From NCBI RefSeq assembly GCF_002776525.5, contig NC_045441.1, positions 130,119,402 to 130,183,401 of the forward strand: 64,000 bases of DNA. Direction: 5' to 3'. Each line of letters starts with the position of its first letter. Position 1 is the stretch's first letter. Made by a program: the position numbers and the translations under genes. Origin of the DNA: Piliocolobus tephrosceles. Lineage: Eukaryota; Chordata; Mammalia; Primates; Cercopithecidae. Of this stretch, positions 46,138 through 56,814 are shown piece after piece. The notes under the pieces were generated by a model that worked only from the letters and a program-made list of their open reading frames with translations, did not search any database and was not told where the DNA came from.

Positions 46138-46759
46138 GGCAGAGGCTGATCTCAAACCAACTGTCAACCTCAAAACCATTCAGAACACCCACCAAGCAAT
46201 CTTCGGTCAATAGTGCCACCTGAAGGCTGGCAATGGTAGAACTGTCAGATCCAACGTCCACCCCTGTCTTCCCACCTTCTGCAGCCTGTTCTTCCTTTTC
46301 CATTCAGCATTCTCAGCTTCCTGATTCACTTCTTTCCCAACTCTGGTTGGCGGGGGGTGGGATCGAGCCTTCTACTGTGAACCCATCTGGAAGGATTGTT
46401 AGGACTAGGGTTATAGTCTCAAGGTGAAGAAAAGTGATTTAACAGTTTAATGTATAAACAAACCAGTGCCATTAACCTCTAAAAAGCCTTGCAAATGTCC
46501 AGAAGTCACCTAGTTTCTTTGCATGCTTTTTCTCTTCCTTTGCCCTTTAAAATTATCTTTTTCCAAACATTAGATTAAAAAACAACAGTTTCTTCATCAA
46601 CTTTGTTTTGTTTTGCTTAATTACCATTGTGTCATCGGAATAGATTTCTGCTGTAATTGCAGAGTTTTTCCACAGTATCTGTAAGCTGGTCTGGGAACTA
46701 CCAGTTTGTTACAGTGTTTTCAGGACTCTGTTCTGAACTCCAAGTCCCTTTGTTTGTAA

Positions 46760-46900
46760 ATGAACAGGCAACAGGGATTCCTGAGGCCTGGTTCGACTAC
46801 TGGCTCTGTCACTTAATCCTTGGGTTATTGTGAACCGTTACTCATCCTCTCTAAACCTGAGTTTCCTTTTCTGAAAACAAAGCTTGCAGGACTAGTGCGA
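46760..46900 (+). mobile_element. MIR in MRPS33 intron 1
   Basis: 'ggttcgactactggctctgt' and 'ctctctaaacctgagtttcc' match MIR. Confidence 0.7.
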
Positions 46901-48866
46901 AAATGAGTAACAGTGGCACTCAGTAGAAATGGTAATTCACAAAAAAGAACGAGCCCAGAACTGTAAGTTTGGTTTTCATACGTTCTACATAGACACATTT
47001 ATTCCTTGTTCTTAATCATGTTAAAAAAAAAAAAAAGACAGACAGATACATATTCCATACAGTAAAAACTTCGTGCCTCCCTGGAATGATGACCTCACCT
47101 ACAAAGACTGACAGACAGAGAAACATAGGGAGAGGACCAGCACCTTGGTAACTTGCCAAGGTAGCCAGGAGGAAGAAGGGACTCAGTAGGACAGTAGTCA
47201 CTGAAGCCATCACAGGATGCTGCTGTTATCTCCATGCCCATTTTGGAACGTGGCAGATTACTGGGATACATAACTTGTAAGTAAAAAGGTCACATTAGAA
47301 TCGGCTGGAACATGGTTATATCATACAATCCAAGTCCTAAAATTTTATGACAGAGAAAGGGAATAAGCCTCTTCAAACCTAAATCCCTTACTAGAAACAG
47401 GCCCAGGCTTGCTAAACAGGAGGAAACGGAAAGTGGTTTTAACAATTACCAATGACACTGCTTTGTTGTTTCCTTCCACAGTGCACAGACACATGTCTCT
47501 CACGAAGAATGAAGGGGGAGATTTTCTTACAATGTGCATGTCAATTACATTTTGATTCACATGAAACCATTCTCAGGGAGTACAAAACAAGTCACTTTAA
47601 GTGTTACTTTCCTCAAAATGTGAACTAAAGAAACCTGTACTATCATGAAATAGGTTAACTGGAACTGAAAATGCTAAGCAAAAACAAATTACTCAAATGT
47701 GCTGAGCAAAACAAATTAAGCTCACATGAGAAGAAAATTCCCATATTTTTACTTTGGCATAAAAGGGCAAACTTCTTTCATCTTTTTGATAGGTCTGATG
47801 CATTTAAAAGATTATTTCAATAAGTGGCTTTGTATTAGGTTTGCCTTTTCTCTTTGAAAGGTAAAGATGAAGTGCAAGAGTTCTTAACCTGGATGTGCTT
47901 CAGCGTTCTGAAAACAGTGGAAGTGTAAATCTGTATGCTGATACGTGTATGTATGTGTGTCTGTAAATCGTTCTGGGAGAGAGCTTTCTCCAGTTTCCCA
48001 GAAACCATTGGTTAGCAGAACGCACCAGCTGCAGAATAAAAAAGCTGGTTGGAATCTCGCCTCTGCCTTTTAATGGTCACGTCGTGTTTTAAATGGTGCT
48101 TATTCTCTGCCAGGTTCTCTCATCGACCACACGAGGACAGTCATACTACCTGCGATGTGAAGCTAACATGCAAAATTCACGGCACAGTGCCTACCCTAAT
48201 AACCATCAGGATCCAAGGAACTCACAGTGTACACACGTTGTCATAGAAACAATCTAAACATAAAAACAATCTCAACAGAATGCCTTAAAAAAAAGCCCGG
48301 TACCGATTATTTTACGGAGTCACAGAGGCATCAACGGCACTAAAAGTGTATTAGCTGCATTTAGTTCAGCAAGAACAATCTTCAACTCCCTCCACCTGAC
48401 TCGATCATGCCTGACTGTGATGGGAACTGTAGTAGTGTCAAGTTAACCGACGTTTGACTCGGGAGCACATTTCACAAACATTTTTCTTAAATATCACCTT
48501 ACCGTATTTTTCTTACGGTGGTTACAAAATTAATCTGCAACCCACCACCCAAAGCTACGGTGCAGAAGGCCGTGTGGTTAGCAGAGAAACTGAGCCTTCT
48601 ACTACTGTTAACCCATCTGGAAGAGAGTAACTGCGCCTGAGAGGAAATTACAGCAGCGGAAACGCGGGTATCCTACGTTTAAGAAATCCCCCAACTGACG
48701 CAGGAAAAGGCCGAGTTATTTGTGTGATGCACGTGAACCGCCCGAACTGATCACTAATGAAATGGATTCTCCCTATTCCTGGCGACTCTACAAGGTTGGA
48801 GACACCTGTAGACCTCTACAGTCATCTCCCCCGCTGCAGACCCCCAAAAGTCACTGACAGCCTTAC

Positions 48867-48990
48867 CTGGACCTGACCTTCCTCACCCACGCGCCCTCGT
48901 CCCGGAAGGCCCGCCCCCTACCCGGCTCCAACCTCGCGCAGGCAACTATTACGGGGAGCAGTAGAGAAACAGAAGCTTGGCGGCTAGAGC
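48867..48990 (-). other. MRPS33: MRPS33 non-coding exon 1 (5' UTR), start approximate
   Basis: A perfect donor CAG|GTAAGG on the minus strand places the 3' end of a first exon at 48867, inside the CpG-rich block upstream of the gene. The exon would be entirely 5' UTR and splice to the acceptor before 44607. Its transcription start cannot be read from the sequence; I place it near 48.93-49.0 kb by the position of the promoter motifs. Alternative first exons are possible. Confidence 0.7.
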
Positions 48991-49110
48991 GGAGGCCTAG
49001 TGGACCCGGAGTTACTGGCTCCCCCTCCTGAGGCCTCCGAGGTGTACCTGGCGCCTGCGCAGTGAGGCTAGCACCGCCCCCTGTGCGGAGGAGCCGCTGG
49101 GAAGAGTTAG
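48880..49110 (-). promoter_or_regulatory. MRPS33: CpG-rich promoter of MRPS33 with NRF1, ETS and GC-box motifs
   Basis: This is the only clearly CpG-rich stretch of the window apart from young Alus, and it sits at the 5' end of MRPS33. It contains GCGCCTGCGCA at 49051-49061, which on the gene strand reads TGCGCAGGCGC, a good match to the NRF1 site typical of nuclear genes for mitochondrial proteins. It also has an ETS-type CCGGAAG at 48902-48908 and GC-box cores CCGCCCC at 48911-48917 and 49074-49080. No TATA box is seen. A housekeeping, respiration-linked TATA-less promoter is the natural reading; activity itself is inference. Confidence 0.82.
49051..49061 (-). promoter_or_regulatory. NRF1 binding site candidate
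   Basis: TGCGCAGGCGC on the minus strand is a near-consensus NRF1 motif. It lies about 60-120 bases upstream of the likely MRPS33 start, the usual location in promoters of mitochondrial ribosome and respiratory genes. Confidence 0.75.
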
Positions 49111-50020
49111 GGAGGGGTGGGGAGAGTTAGGGAGGGCTGGCTCTCTGGAAGGGCTTGCAGGGTTCGGTAGTATATTTTGTTGGGAATGGCTACAGACCTT
49201 CCCCCAAAAGCTCTGAAGCAATGGCGATGTGTGTGCTGTATGGTCTTTCTGACCGACTTTCGGCGCTATCCCCCTCCCCTTCCATCTGTCTGCTCATCCT
49301 CTAATAGTTAATTAGGATCACCAACTGCAAGCCTTCCTTGCTACCGCTAAGCTGGGTTAGGGGCACTTTCCCCCATTGACACAGGAGCTTCTTCGGGGAG
49401 TAGGGATGGAACGTTTGTCTCCTCGGTAGTTATCTAGACCTCGCTGGGCAGATAGTAGAAAACACTGTGAGTATTTCACTCCATACTAAATCTGTTTTCA
49501 AGCAAGCCACATCCCATAGGCATTGTATGCAGCACGTACTCAATGTTTGATAGTTTGGGTGAGGAAACAGTACTCGTTTCTGAGCATCATTCAAGGCATT
49601 TTATAAATATTCCAAAATGTACCCTGGAATTAATATCGGCAGTGAGTTGCCTACCTAGTAGTGGATATTGTATTTACACCCTCTTTCCTCCTACAGAATT
49701 TACTTTTAAGTTAGAGTTTGACGTCTAATCAATCTATGCTATAGGATTTGCTTTTATCAAGTTAAGTTTTGACATGTTATCAATCTATATCATATGGTAA
49801 ACAGACATAAATTTGGGTCTAGTGACTACATTTACGTTTACAAAGGGGTAGTGAGTATCCTATGCATGGCTGCAGTCCAAAAAAGAAGTCCTAAGGAGCG
49901 AAACTCTTGGGAGAAATTTCATCTTGTCTTTTGTACTTGTTTCTGTGGAGTTGGCTTGTTTTTATCTAATGGCTACTTAATCATGTAAACAAGAAGACTT
50001 CCTTTACTTGTAAGCTGTAA
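49111..50020. other. Upstream flank of MRPS33, no gene recognised
   Basis: Immediately upstream of the CpG-rich promoter on the other side from MRPS33. I see no divergent coding gene. Confidence 0.5.
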
Positions 50021-50122
50021 ATTTGGTTTAAAGCCAAATTTTAATTGGCTCGAGGCAAGAGCCAATTTTATATATATGTATATATATAATATATATGTAT
50101 ATGTGTTTTTAATATATATATT
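50021..50122. repeat. Two small hairpins followed by an AT-dinucleotide tract
   Basis: aatttgg…ccaaatt (about 50021-50041) and aattggctc…gagccaatt (about 50043-50067) are inverted repeats. A tatatatgtata-rich tract to 50122 follows. Confidence 0.85.
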
Positions 50123-50327
50123 TGCATAAACCTTGTTGGCTTCGTCTTGTATATCCTTCCTGTTTTTCCCTTTTCACGAATGAATTATTGGTGTTATCAA
50201 TGTTTTGTGAAATACTAGAAACTACCATGAATCTTTCTTGAAACATAGCTAGGTATATAGAGTTTCAGGTGACTGTTTAGGTACTTTGCACTATCGCTTT
50301 TATTAAGTCATTTTCATGGGGTTCATA

Positions 50328-50780
50328 TTAGTTTCCTGAGGCCGCTATAATAAAATACCACAGACTTGGTGTTGTAGCGCAACTGAAATTTATTCTCTCA
50401 CATTTTTAGAGACCATTTATTCAAAATCAGCATCACTGGGCCAAAATCAAGATGTTGACAGGGCTGTGTTCCCTCCAGAGACTCTAGGGGAGAATCAGTT
50501 CTTTGATTCTTCCAGCTTCTGGTGGCTGCTGGCATTCATTGGCTTGTGGCCACATCACTTTAGACTTCAAGGCCAGCATCTTCAAATCTCTGTTCCTTCT
50601 TCACATTCCCTTCACCATGTGTGTCAGAATTCCCACTGTCTCCCTTTTAGGAATGTGTAATTGCATTTAGGATCCACGGAGCTACTCCAAAATACTCTCT
50701 CAATCTGAAGAGCCTTAATTTAATCACATCTTCAAAGGCCTTTTCCCTGTATCTGGTAACATTTGCAGAATCTGTTATCT
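50328..50780 (+). repeat. Old interspersed repeat of the 'ccataaNNaaataccacagac' kind, family uncertain
   Basis: 'attagtttcctgaggccgct', 'aaaataccacagacttggtg', 'gaaatttattctctcacatt' and 'ttaatttaatcacatcttca' belong to a common mammalian repeat that I recognise by text but cannot name safely. Confidence 0.6.
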
Positions 50781-51936
50781 TTGGGGAACAGTTTCCACCT
50801 GCCGCAGGATTGGAAGGAGCAAGCCCTTGAAATTGGCCAGTCAGAGACTGTCACTGGTTAATAGGAAAATTGGTATGTTAGGGATAGAAAAATGAAGTGA
50901 ATAGAATAAAATCGAACCTCCTATGGATATTAGCTTCACCAGACCTTGGCTTACCCATTTACACCTCCAAGATAACACATTTTTGAGAGCAATTTTTATC
51001 ACAGATTGCTCTATAAATCAGATATTGCCTTACATATTTCTGTTTTCTGTAGTCCTATGTTTTCCAATTGTGTGCTGTGAATCATTAGTTGGCTGTGAAA
51101 TCAATTTAATGAATAGAGACCAGCATTAAAAGAAAGACATTAAGATACAAAATATCAAAATGCATCACATGTAGTAGGGGTAACTATTGTTTCATGAAAC
51201 AATATGTATATGTGCATTGGATCATAATATAAATATATTTCTTGCTGTCAGTTGGGTAAAATGGAAAGCCTCTACTTTAAGTGATTTCATTGTTCATCAT
51301 ACTCTTTGGCAAATGTTCTTTGTCATTAGACAGAGCAAGAATTAAAGCTACATCAACTTCAAGTTCTTATGGTGTGGCATAGTCCAAGAGGCAGGGGAAA
51401 ATTTATTGCTTTAAGTAAATCAATTTACAGATACCGTATTTTCATAAGTACTCTTTCTTAGCATCATGTAGGTTCTTTTTTACTTCTGCATTTACAACAG
51501 TTCTTGGACCTTACAAAAGACCTTACAAAAGAAACTGTGGGTACAACAGTTCTTGGACCCACACACACCTTGGGTGTGAGGGATATACCTTCCAGGATGA
51601 CATATGAAAAGAAGATTCAAAATGTTTTGGAGGAAGCTTCCTCTAATGATCAATCAAGGCACCGTTAACCCCTCTTAGGCTTCATGTCCCTTCCCATCTT
51701 ACATATATTCCACTTAACGGTGAAGTACGACTGTCAGAAATACGGTAATTGGTTTGTTGTGATTTTCTGAAATCAGATCTACTGTGTGAATGTTAGTGGT
51801 AAGAGTGACAGTAATTTTCCTTTAATCGTTAGATCTCTTCCGTCCTCTGTTGAAAAGTACATTGTTTTTGAAGGAGAGTCTGGTGAGAGCAGAGAAAAGC
51901 AGCATTGAAGAAAGTATCAAAGCAATGTTTTTCCCA

Positions 51937-52050
51937 ATATTTAATATTTAATAATTAATATCAATAATATTATAATAAATAATAAATATAATAAAAATAA
52001 TATTTAATATTTAATAATAATAAATATTTAATATTGAATATTTAGAATAT
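51937..52050. repeat. AT-only low-complexity tract
   Basis: About 110 bases almost without G or C, built from repeats of 'aatatttaat' and 'aataataaat'. Confidence 0.95.
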
Positions 52051-52157
52051 TTAAACCGAAGCAATTCTTTTCAGCTATTCTCAGTACTTCTCCATAAGAT
52101 ATATCATTATCTGGAAAGAAACACAGCTCTGAACAGCTGAAGTAGTGGAGCTTTGTG

Positions 52158-52434
52158 ACAGTCTCACTCTGTTGCCCAGGCTGGAGTGCAATGGCATGAT
52201 CTCGGCTCATTGCAACCTCTGTCTTCTGGGTTCAAGCGATTCTTGTGCCTCAGCCTCTTGAATAACTGGGATTACAGACACCTGCCACCACGCCCAGCTA
52301 ATTTTTGTATTTTTAGTAGAGACAGAATTTTGCCACATTGGCCAGGCCAGTCTTAAACTCCTGAGCTCAGGTGATCTGCCTACCTCCGTCCCCCAGAGTG
52401 CTGGGATTACAGATGTGAGTCACTGCTCCTGGTC
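52158..52434 (-). mobile_element. Alu lacking a T tail
   Basis: Antisense Alu starting directly at 'acagtctcactctgttgccc' without a homopolymer and ending 'cactgctcctggtc'. Confidence 0.92.
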
Positions 52435-52599
52435 ATGACACTGATCATTGTAAATATCATACAGATTATTTTCAGGTACCTTCATATTTTTCACATTGCA
52501 CTGGAATAAACTGTGTAAAAGTAATACATAATTTTATTTTAGATTTGGTGTGTGTTATTTGATGAAGGTGAAAGTGTATTGTGATAATCACTGATACAG

Positions 52600-52975
52600 T
52601 TCACCAGATCTTTTCCATTTCCTTCTACTTTGACTAGATTGTATTTCATGGGAATTTTGAGATTGGTTAGGACTATGTGACTCTTTCTGGCCAATGAGTT
52701 ATGAGCAGATGTGAAGCGTCACCTTCTGATGAGGGTGGTTATTTACCCTGATGAAACTCCAGAGCTCTCCTTCCCCTCTGAGATAGAGAGTTGTTGCTCT
52801 GTCAGCCTGTACTTCTGAATCGTTATGAGGGGCTGATCCTGTTCCACCAGCCCATAGTGGAAATAATAGCTTTTGTTAGAAACGAGCTGTTGTTTTAATT
52901 CACATGCCTTTGTTTTAAGTCATACAAATTTGTTGTTTGTTATTGGAGCATGACCTAGCCTATCTTATCTGATAC
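52600..52975 (+). repeat. Old LTR-like repeat (MaLR/MLT-type candidate)
   Basis: 'ctttctggccaatgagttat', 'gctctgtcagcctgtacttc' and 'catgacctagcctatcttat' resemble an ancient LTR-type repeat; family uncertain. Confidence 0.45.
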
Positions 52976-53739
52976 ACTTATTTTATCAAATTCTATTATG
53001 AAATAGAGAAATACTTCAATCCTGACTTCTTTCTGCCTCTTATTAACAAAAACAAAATTATGCTTCAGCTTCTAGGCTAATTACTTTTTAAATAGCATAT
53101 TATTTTATTCTTCATTAAATATATAGAAAACATTTTGATTATGATTTCCAAAAAATTGTTTAGAGCTATTCTAGAATATTTATATATTATTCTTCTTCAG
53201 CTATTCCTAAAAGCTGAAAACCAAAGTTCAGTATACACACAGACAGTGAAGGAATCCTCTCTGTTATACTCTAATTCATAAATAACATTTATCTTGCACA
53301 TTATGTTTTATTATTATGAAATAAGTAATGAGAAAAACCATAAAGATTTATTCTTGGTTTTATGGTGTATTATAAAAATGGATAAACCAATTCTAATAGT
53401 TTTGATATCATTTAAATCTTGACTGCTTTTAATATTTGAGGTTATGAGATGTATTTGATAATTTCCTAGCTTAAAAAAACTAAAAATACATATTCTAATA
53501 CATTTAGTTGAGTTAAAAATGAGGTTAGAAAATAAATCTGACCTAGATGATTGGTTTGACAATGAAGATTAGCTTTACTAATTAGATGATGTGGCTAATG
53601 GGTATTTTCTATAAATTGAATAAGCCATATCTACAGCTCCAAGGTTTGGCAAAAATGTAAAAGTGCATGATGAGATAAAATCTTTTTATAAAAGATATTT
53701 TGTATTGAAATTAACAATATTTCCATTTTGCTAACCCCT

Positions 53740-53950
53740 TGATGGGCTCAAAGATCCTCCCACCTCAGCCTCTGGAGTAGGTGAGACTACAGGTATGAGC
53801 CACCATGCCTGGCTACTGTTTGAAGTTTTTGTAGAGATTGGGTGTTGCTATGTTGCCTAGGCTTGACTTGAACTCCTGGACTCAAGTGATCCTTCCCCGC
53901 TTGGCTTCCCAAAGTGCTGGGATTACAGGTGTGAGCCACTGTTCCTGGAC
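53740..53950 (-). mobile_element. Truncated Alu (J-type)
   Basis: Antisense Alu missing its 3' end: starts at 'gatgggctcaaagatcctcc' and ends 'actgttcctggac'. Confidence 0.88.
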
Positions 53951-54199
53951 AAAACAAGGTGATTCTAAATGAAAACAGAACAAATATAGATTTTGCAAAT
54001 CTTGGCGTTGCCTTTTTGGTATATTTCCCAAACATTGTGAAAGCGAATGACTGTATAATACATGCTCTTAAAAGTCAGGTTGAAAGTAATTCTTTGTTTT
54101 CAGAAAAAGAAGAAGGAACTAGGTAAGTTTTTAGCCGACAGATAATTAAATAATTTTTGTGATAGATTTCTATGTACCTTTGTCATATAATACAGAGAG

Positions 54200-54545
54200 A
54201 GTTCAAATAATTGGGTGATATTGTCATATGCTAAAACATGGATGAACTTTGAGGACATTATGCTAAGGGAAATAAGCCAGTCACTAAAAGACAAATGTTG
54301 CATGGTTCCACTTATATGAGGCATCTAAAGTGGTCAAATTCTTAGAAATGCAAAGTAGAATGGTAGTTGCCAGCGGGTGGAGGAAGCGAGGAAGGACAGT
54401 TGTTCCATGGATACAGAGTTGCAGTTTTGCAAGATATAAAGGTTCTAGAGACCTATTGCTCAACAATGTGCATATAGTCAACACTACTGTACTGTACACT
54501 TAAAAATGGTTAAGATGGTAAATTTTATGTTCTGTGTTTTTTTAA
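54200..54545 (+). mobile_element. L1M 3' UTR fragment, plus strand
   Basis: 'catggatgaactttgaggac', 'attatgctaagggaaataag', 'gtagaatggtagttgccagc' and 'aatggttaagatggtaaatt' are L1M 3' UTR in the plus direction. Confidence 0.85.
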
Positions 54546-55049
54546 ACCATGCTTTTAAAAAATTGTGTGATACTGCTATAACACAGGTTTTCCCATTTCC
54601 ATCCACTTATGTGAACACATTTTCTCAATGCTTACATCCATTTAAGTGGAAATAGTAATAGGATTGATGCTGTCCCCTTCAAGCAATTAAAAAGTCATAT
54701 TTGGATATATTAATTAAATGGGGAAAACTTCATCTATTAAGGGATATGTTAAGAAGTGTTTTGTTTATAAGTGTTCATCAAAATTCATGATATATTTAAG
54801 TCACTTTGATCATTTGTGTACAAAACGTTTGTAAGGATAACTCAATCCAAAGGGAAAAATGTTTTTAACACATACTTTTTGTCATAGAAGTTAAAAAAGT
54901 TAAAATTCAATTGACAACTATTTTGTTGCAGGAAAATGTGACACATGGTTATTAAAAGCTTTCAAGCATAAAAAGTATTAAAATAAAGTAACATTTTGTG
55001 AGAGGGGTGGAATATAACTTCAAGGAGAAAAAGCAATGATGTAAACTGA

Positions 55050-55139
55050 CCAAGTGCAGTGGCTCATGCCTGTAATCCTAGCACTTTGAAAGGCTGAGAC
55101 AGAAGGATCTCTTGAGCTCAGAAGTTCGAGAGTCTAGGC
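55050..55139 (+). mobile_element. Alu 5' fragment
   Basis: Sense Alu first ~90 bases, 'accaagtgcagtggctcatg' to 'agtctaggcaatacagg', cut where the L1 3' end starts. Confidence 0.85.
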
Positions 55140-55211
55140 AATACAGGGAGACCTTTTTCTGCATTTCAGTAGTTTTTGGGGAACAGGTGGTGTTTGGTTA
55201 CATGGATAAGG

Positions 55212-55522
55212 TGTTTTTGTTTTTGTTTTTGTTTTTGTTTTCTTAGAGTCTTGCTCTGTCACCCAGGCTGGAGTGCAGTGGTGTGATCTCAGCTCACTGC
55301 AACTTCTGCCTCCCCAGTTCAAGTGATTCTCCTGCCTCAGCCTCCCGTGTAGCTGAGATTACAGGTACGTGCCACCACATCTGTCTAATTTTTTGTATTT
55401 TTAGTAGAGACGGGTTTTCACCGTGTTAACCAGGATAGTCTCGATCTCCTGGCCTTGTGATCCACCTGCCTTGGCCTCCCAAAGTGCTAGGATTACAGGC
55501 ATGAGCTTCTGCGCCTGGCCCT
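55212..55522 (-). mobile_element. Alu inside L1, with (TTTTTG)n tail
   Basis: Antisense Alu beginning with 'gtttttgtttttg' repeats. The L1 text tacatggataagg before it and tacatgaataagt after it are the target duplication. Confidence 0.95.
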
Positions 55523-56020
55523 ACATGAATAAGTTTATTTAGTGGTGATTTCTGAGATTTTGGTGCAACCATCACTCGAGCAGTGTACACTGTACCCAAT
55601 GTGTAGTCTTTTAATCCTCACCCCCACTCCCGCCCTTCCCCCTGAGTTTCCAGAGTCATTATATAATTCTTATGCCTTTGTGTCCTCATAGCTTAGCTTC
55701 CACTTATAAGTGAGAACATATGATGTTTGGCTTTCCTTCCTGAGTTACTTCACTTAGGATAATAATCTCCAACTCCATCCAGGTTGCTGTGAATGCTACT
55801 GTTTTGTTCCTTTTTATGGCTGTGTAGTATTCCATGATATATATATCACATTTTCTTTACCCACTTGTTGATCGATGGGCATTTAGGTAGGTTCCATATT
55901 TTTGCAATTGCAAATTGTGCTGCTATACATGCATATGCTGCATACATGCTTATGCAAGTATCTTTTTCATATAATGAATTCTTTTCCTCTGGGTAAATAC
56001 CTAGTGGTGGGATTGGTGAG

Positions 56021-56584
56021 TGTGCAGGGAAAGTTAAATATTAAATTTCAATTCAATTGAATGTGGACACAAACAATGGTCACCAAGTGCTGGAACAGGT
56101 TGCATGAGCCTCTTCAGGCATTCGTCCAGCGCTGTTTCGGAGAAATCTCTATTTCCATCTATTCCTATATATTAGTTATTGAAAAACGATAGACAATCGC
56201 AAAAACAAGTTGACCTTTTTGTGTTCCTTGAGCCCAGTCGTGAAGGGCCCTTGTGACTGGGCCTCATGCCAAATAACTTGTTACAAAAAGAGCTAGGGTC
56301 CTAGACTGTGCCGAAGCTTCATGAAACCTTTCCTTGCCTATGCACGGATGAGTGGCCGACTCTGGAACCCAGGCTGTTGCTTCCCAGTCTGGTGGTGAAT
56401 CGTCCATAGTCTGGTAAGTGTAAATATATATATCTCTTTTCCGTTCTCCCCTTCCCATTGCAATTTGCTTGTTGTATCATTTGCTTATTATATCTGCATT
56501 GCCATTTACATGGGTTAAAGCTTCTTTACCCTTAAAGGTATTGGGTGTGTGTCTTTTCTTCTCCCCTTCTGCGTTTCCTAAACA
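56021..56584 (+). mobile_element. Solo endogenous retrovirus LTR (class II, HERV-K/LTR14-like)
   Basis: This 564-base insert begins TGTGCAGGGAAAG and ends TTTCCTAAACA, so it has TG…CA ends. It lies inside the L1 3' part: L1 text stops at 'gggattggtgag' and resumes at 'aacaaatggtagttctac'. No internal gag, pol or env sequence is present, so it is a solo LTR. I recognise its text as similar to HERV-K-type LTR14 sequences, from memory and without a search. A clear target duplication is not visible. Confidence 0.68.
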
Positions 56585-56616
56585 GAACAAATGGTAGTTC
56601 TACTTTTAGTTCTTTT

Positions 56617-56716
56617 NNNNNNNNNNNNNNNNNNNNNNNNNNNNNNNNNNNNNNNNNNNNNNNNNNNNNNNNNNNNNNNNNNNNNNNNNNNNNNNNNNNN
56701 NNNNNNNNNNNNNNNN
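56617..56716. other. Assembly gap (100 N)
   Basis: Exactly 100 N, so probably a nominal gap size. It hides the T tail and about half of an antisense AluY whose other half follows at 56717. Confidence 0.98.
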
Positions 56717-56814
56717 CCCGCCACCTCGCCTGGCTAATTTTTTATATTTTTTAGTAGAGACGGGGTTTCACTGTGTTAGCCGGGATGGTCTCGATCTCCT
56801 GACCTCGTGATCCG
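56717..56814 (-). mobile_element. AluY fragment after gap (Old World monkey type)
   Basis: Antisense AluY text 'cccgccacctcgcctggcta' to 'tcgtgatccgccc'. It is truncated at its 5' end. 'ggttctttaagg' after it and 'agttctttt' before the gap suggest the target duplication. Confidence 0.88.

Larger units (their letters stand above)
44608..48866 (-). other. MRPS33: MRPS33 intron 1
   Basis: A GT-AG intron of about 4.3 kb between the non-coding first exon and the start-codon exon. It is repeat-poor for this window: one old Alu (45823-46137) and one MIR-like fragment (46760-46900) are recognisable. The rest is non-repetitive sequence in which I see no exon. Confidence 0.7.

Noticed and set aside
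49012..49221. Possible divergent coding gene sharing the MRPS33 promoter
   Set aside because: The only frame here (69 codons) runs on the same strand as MRPS33 through the promoter, has a low-complexity GC-driven composition and no recognisable protein; no coding exon is seen on the plus strand.
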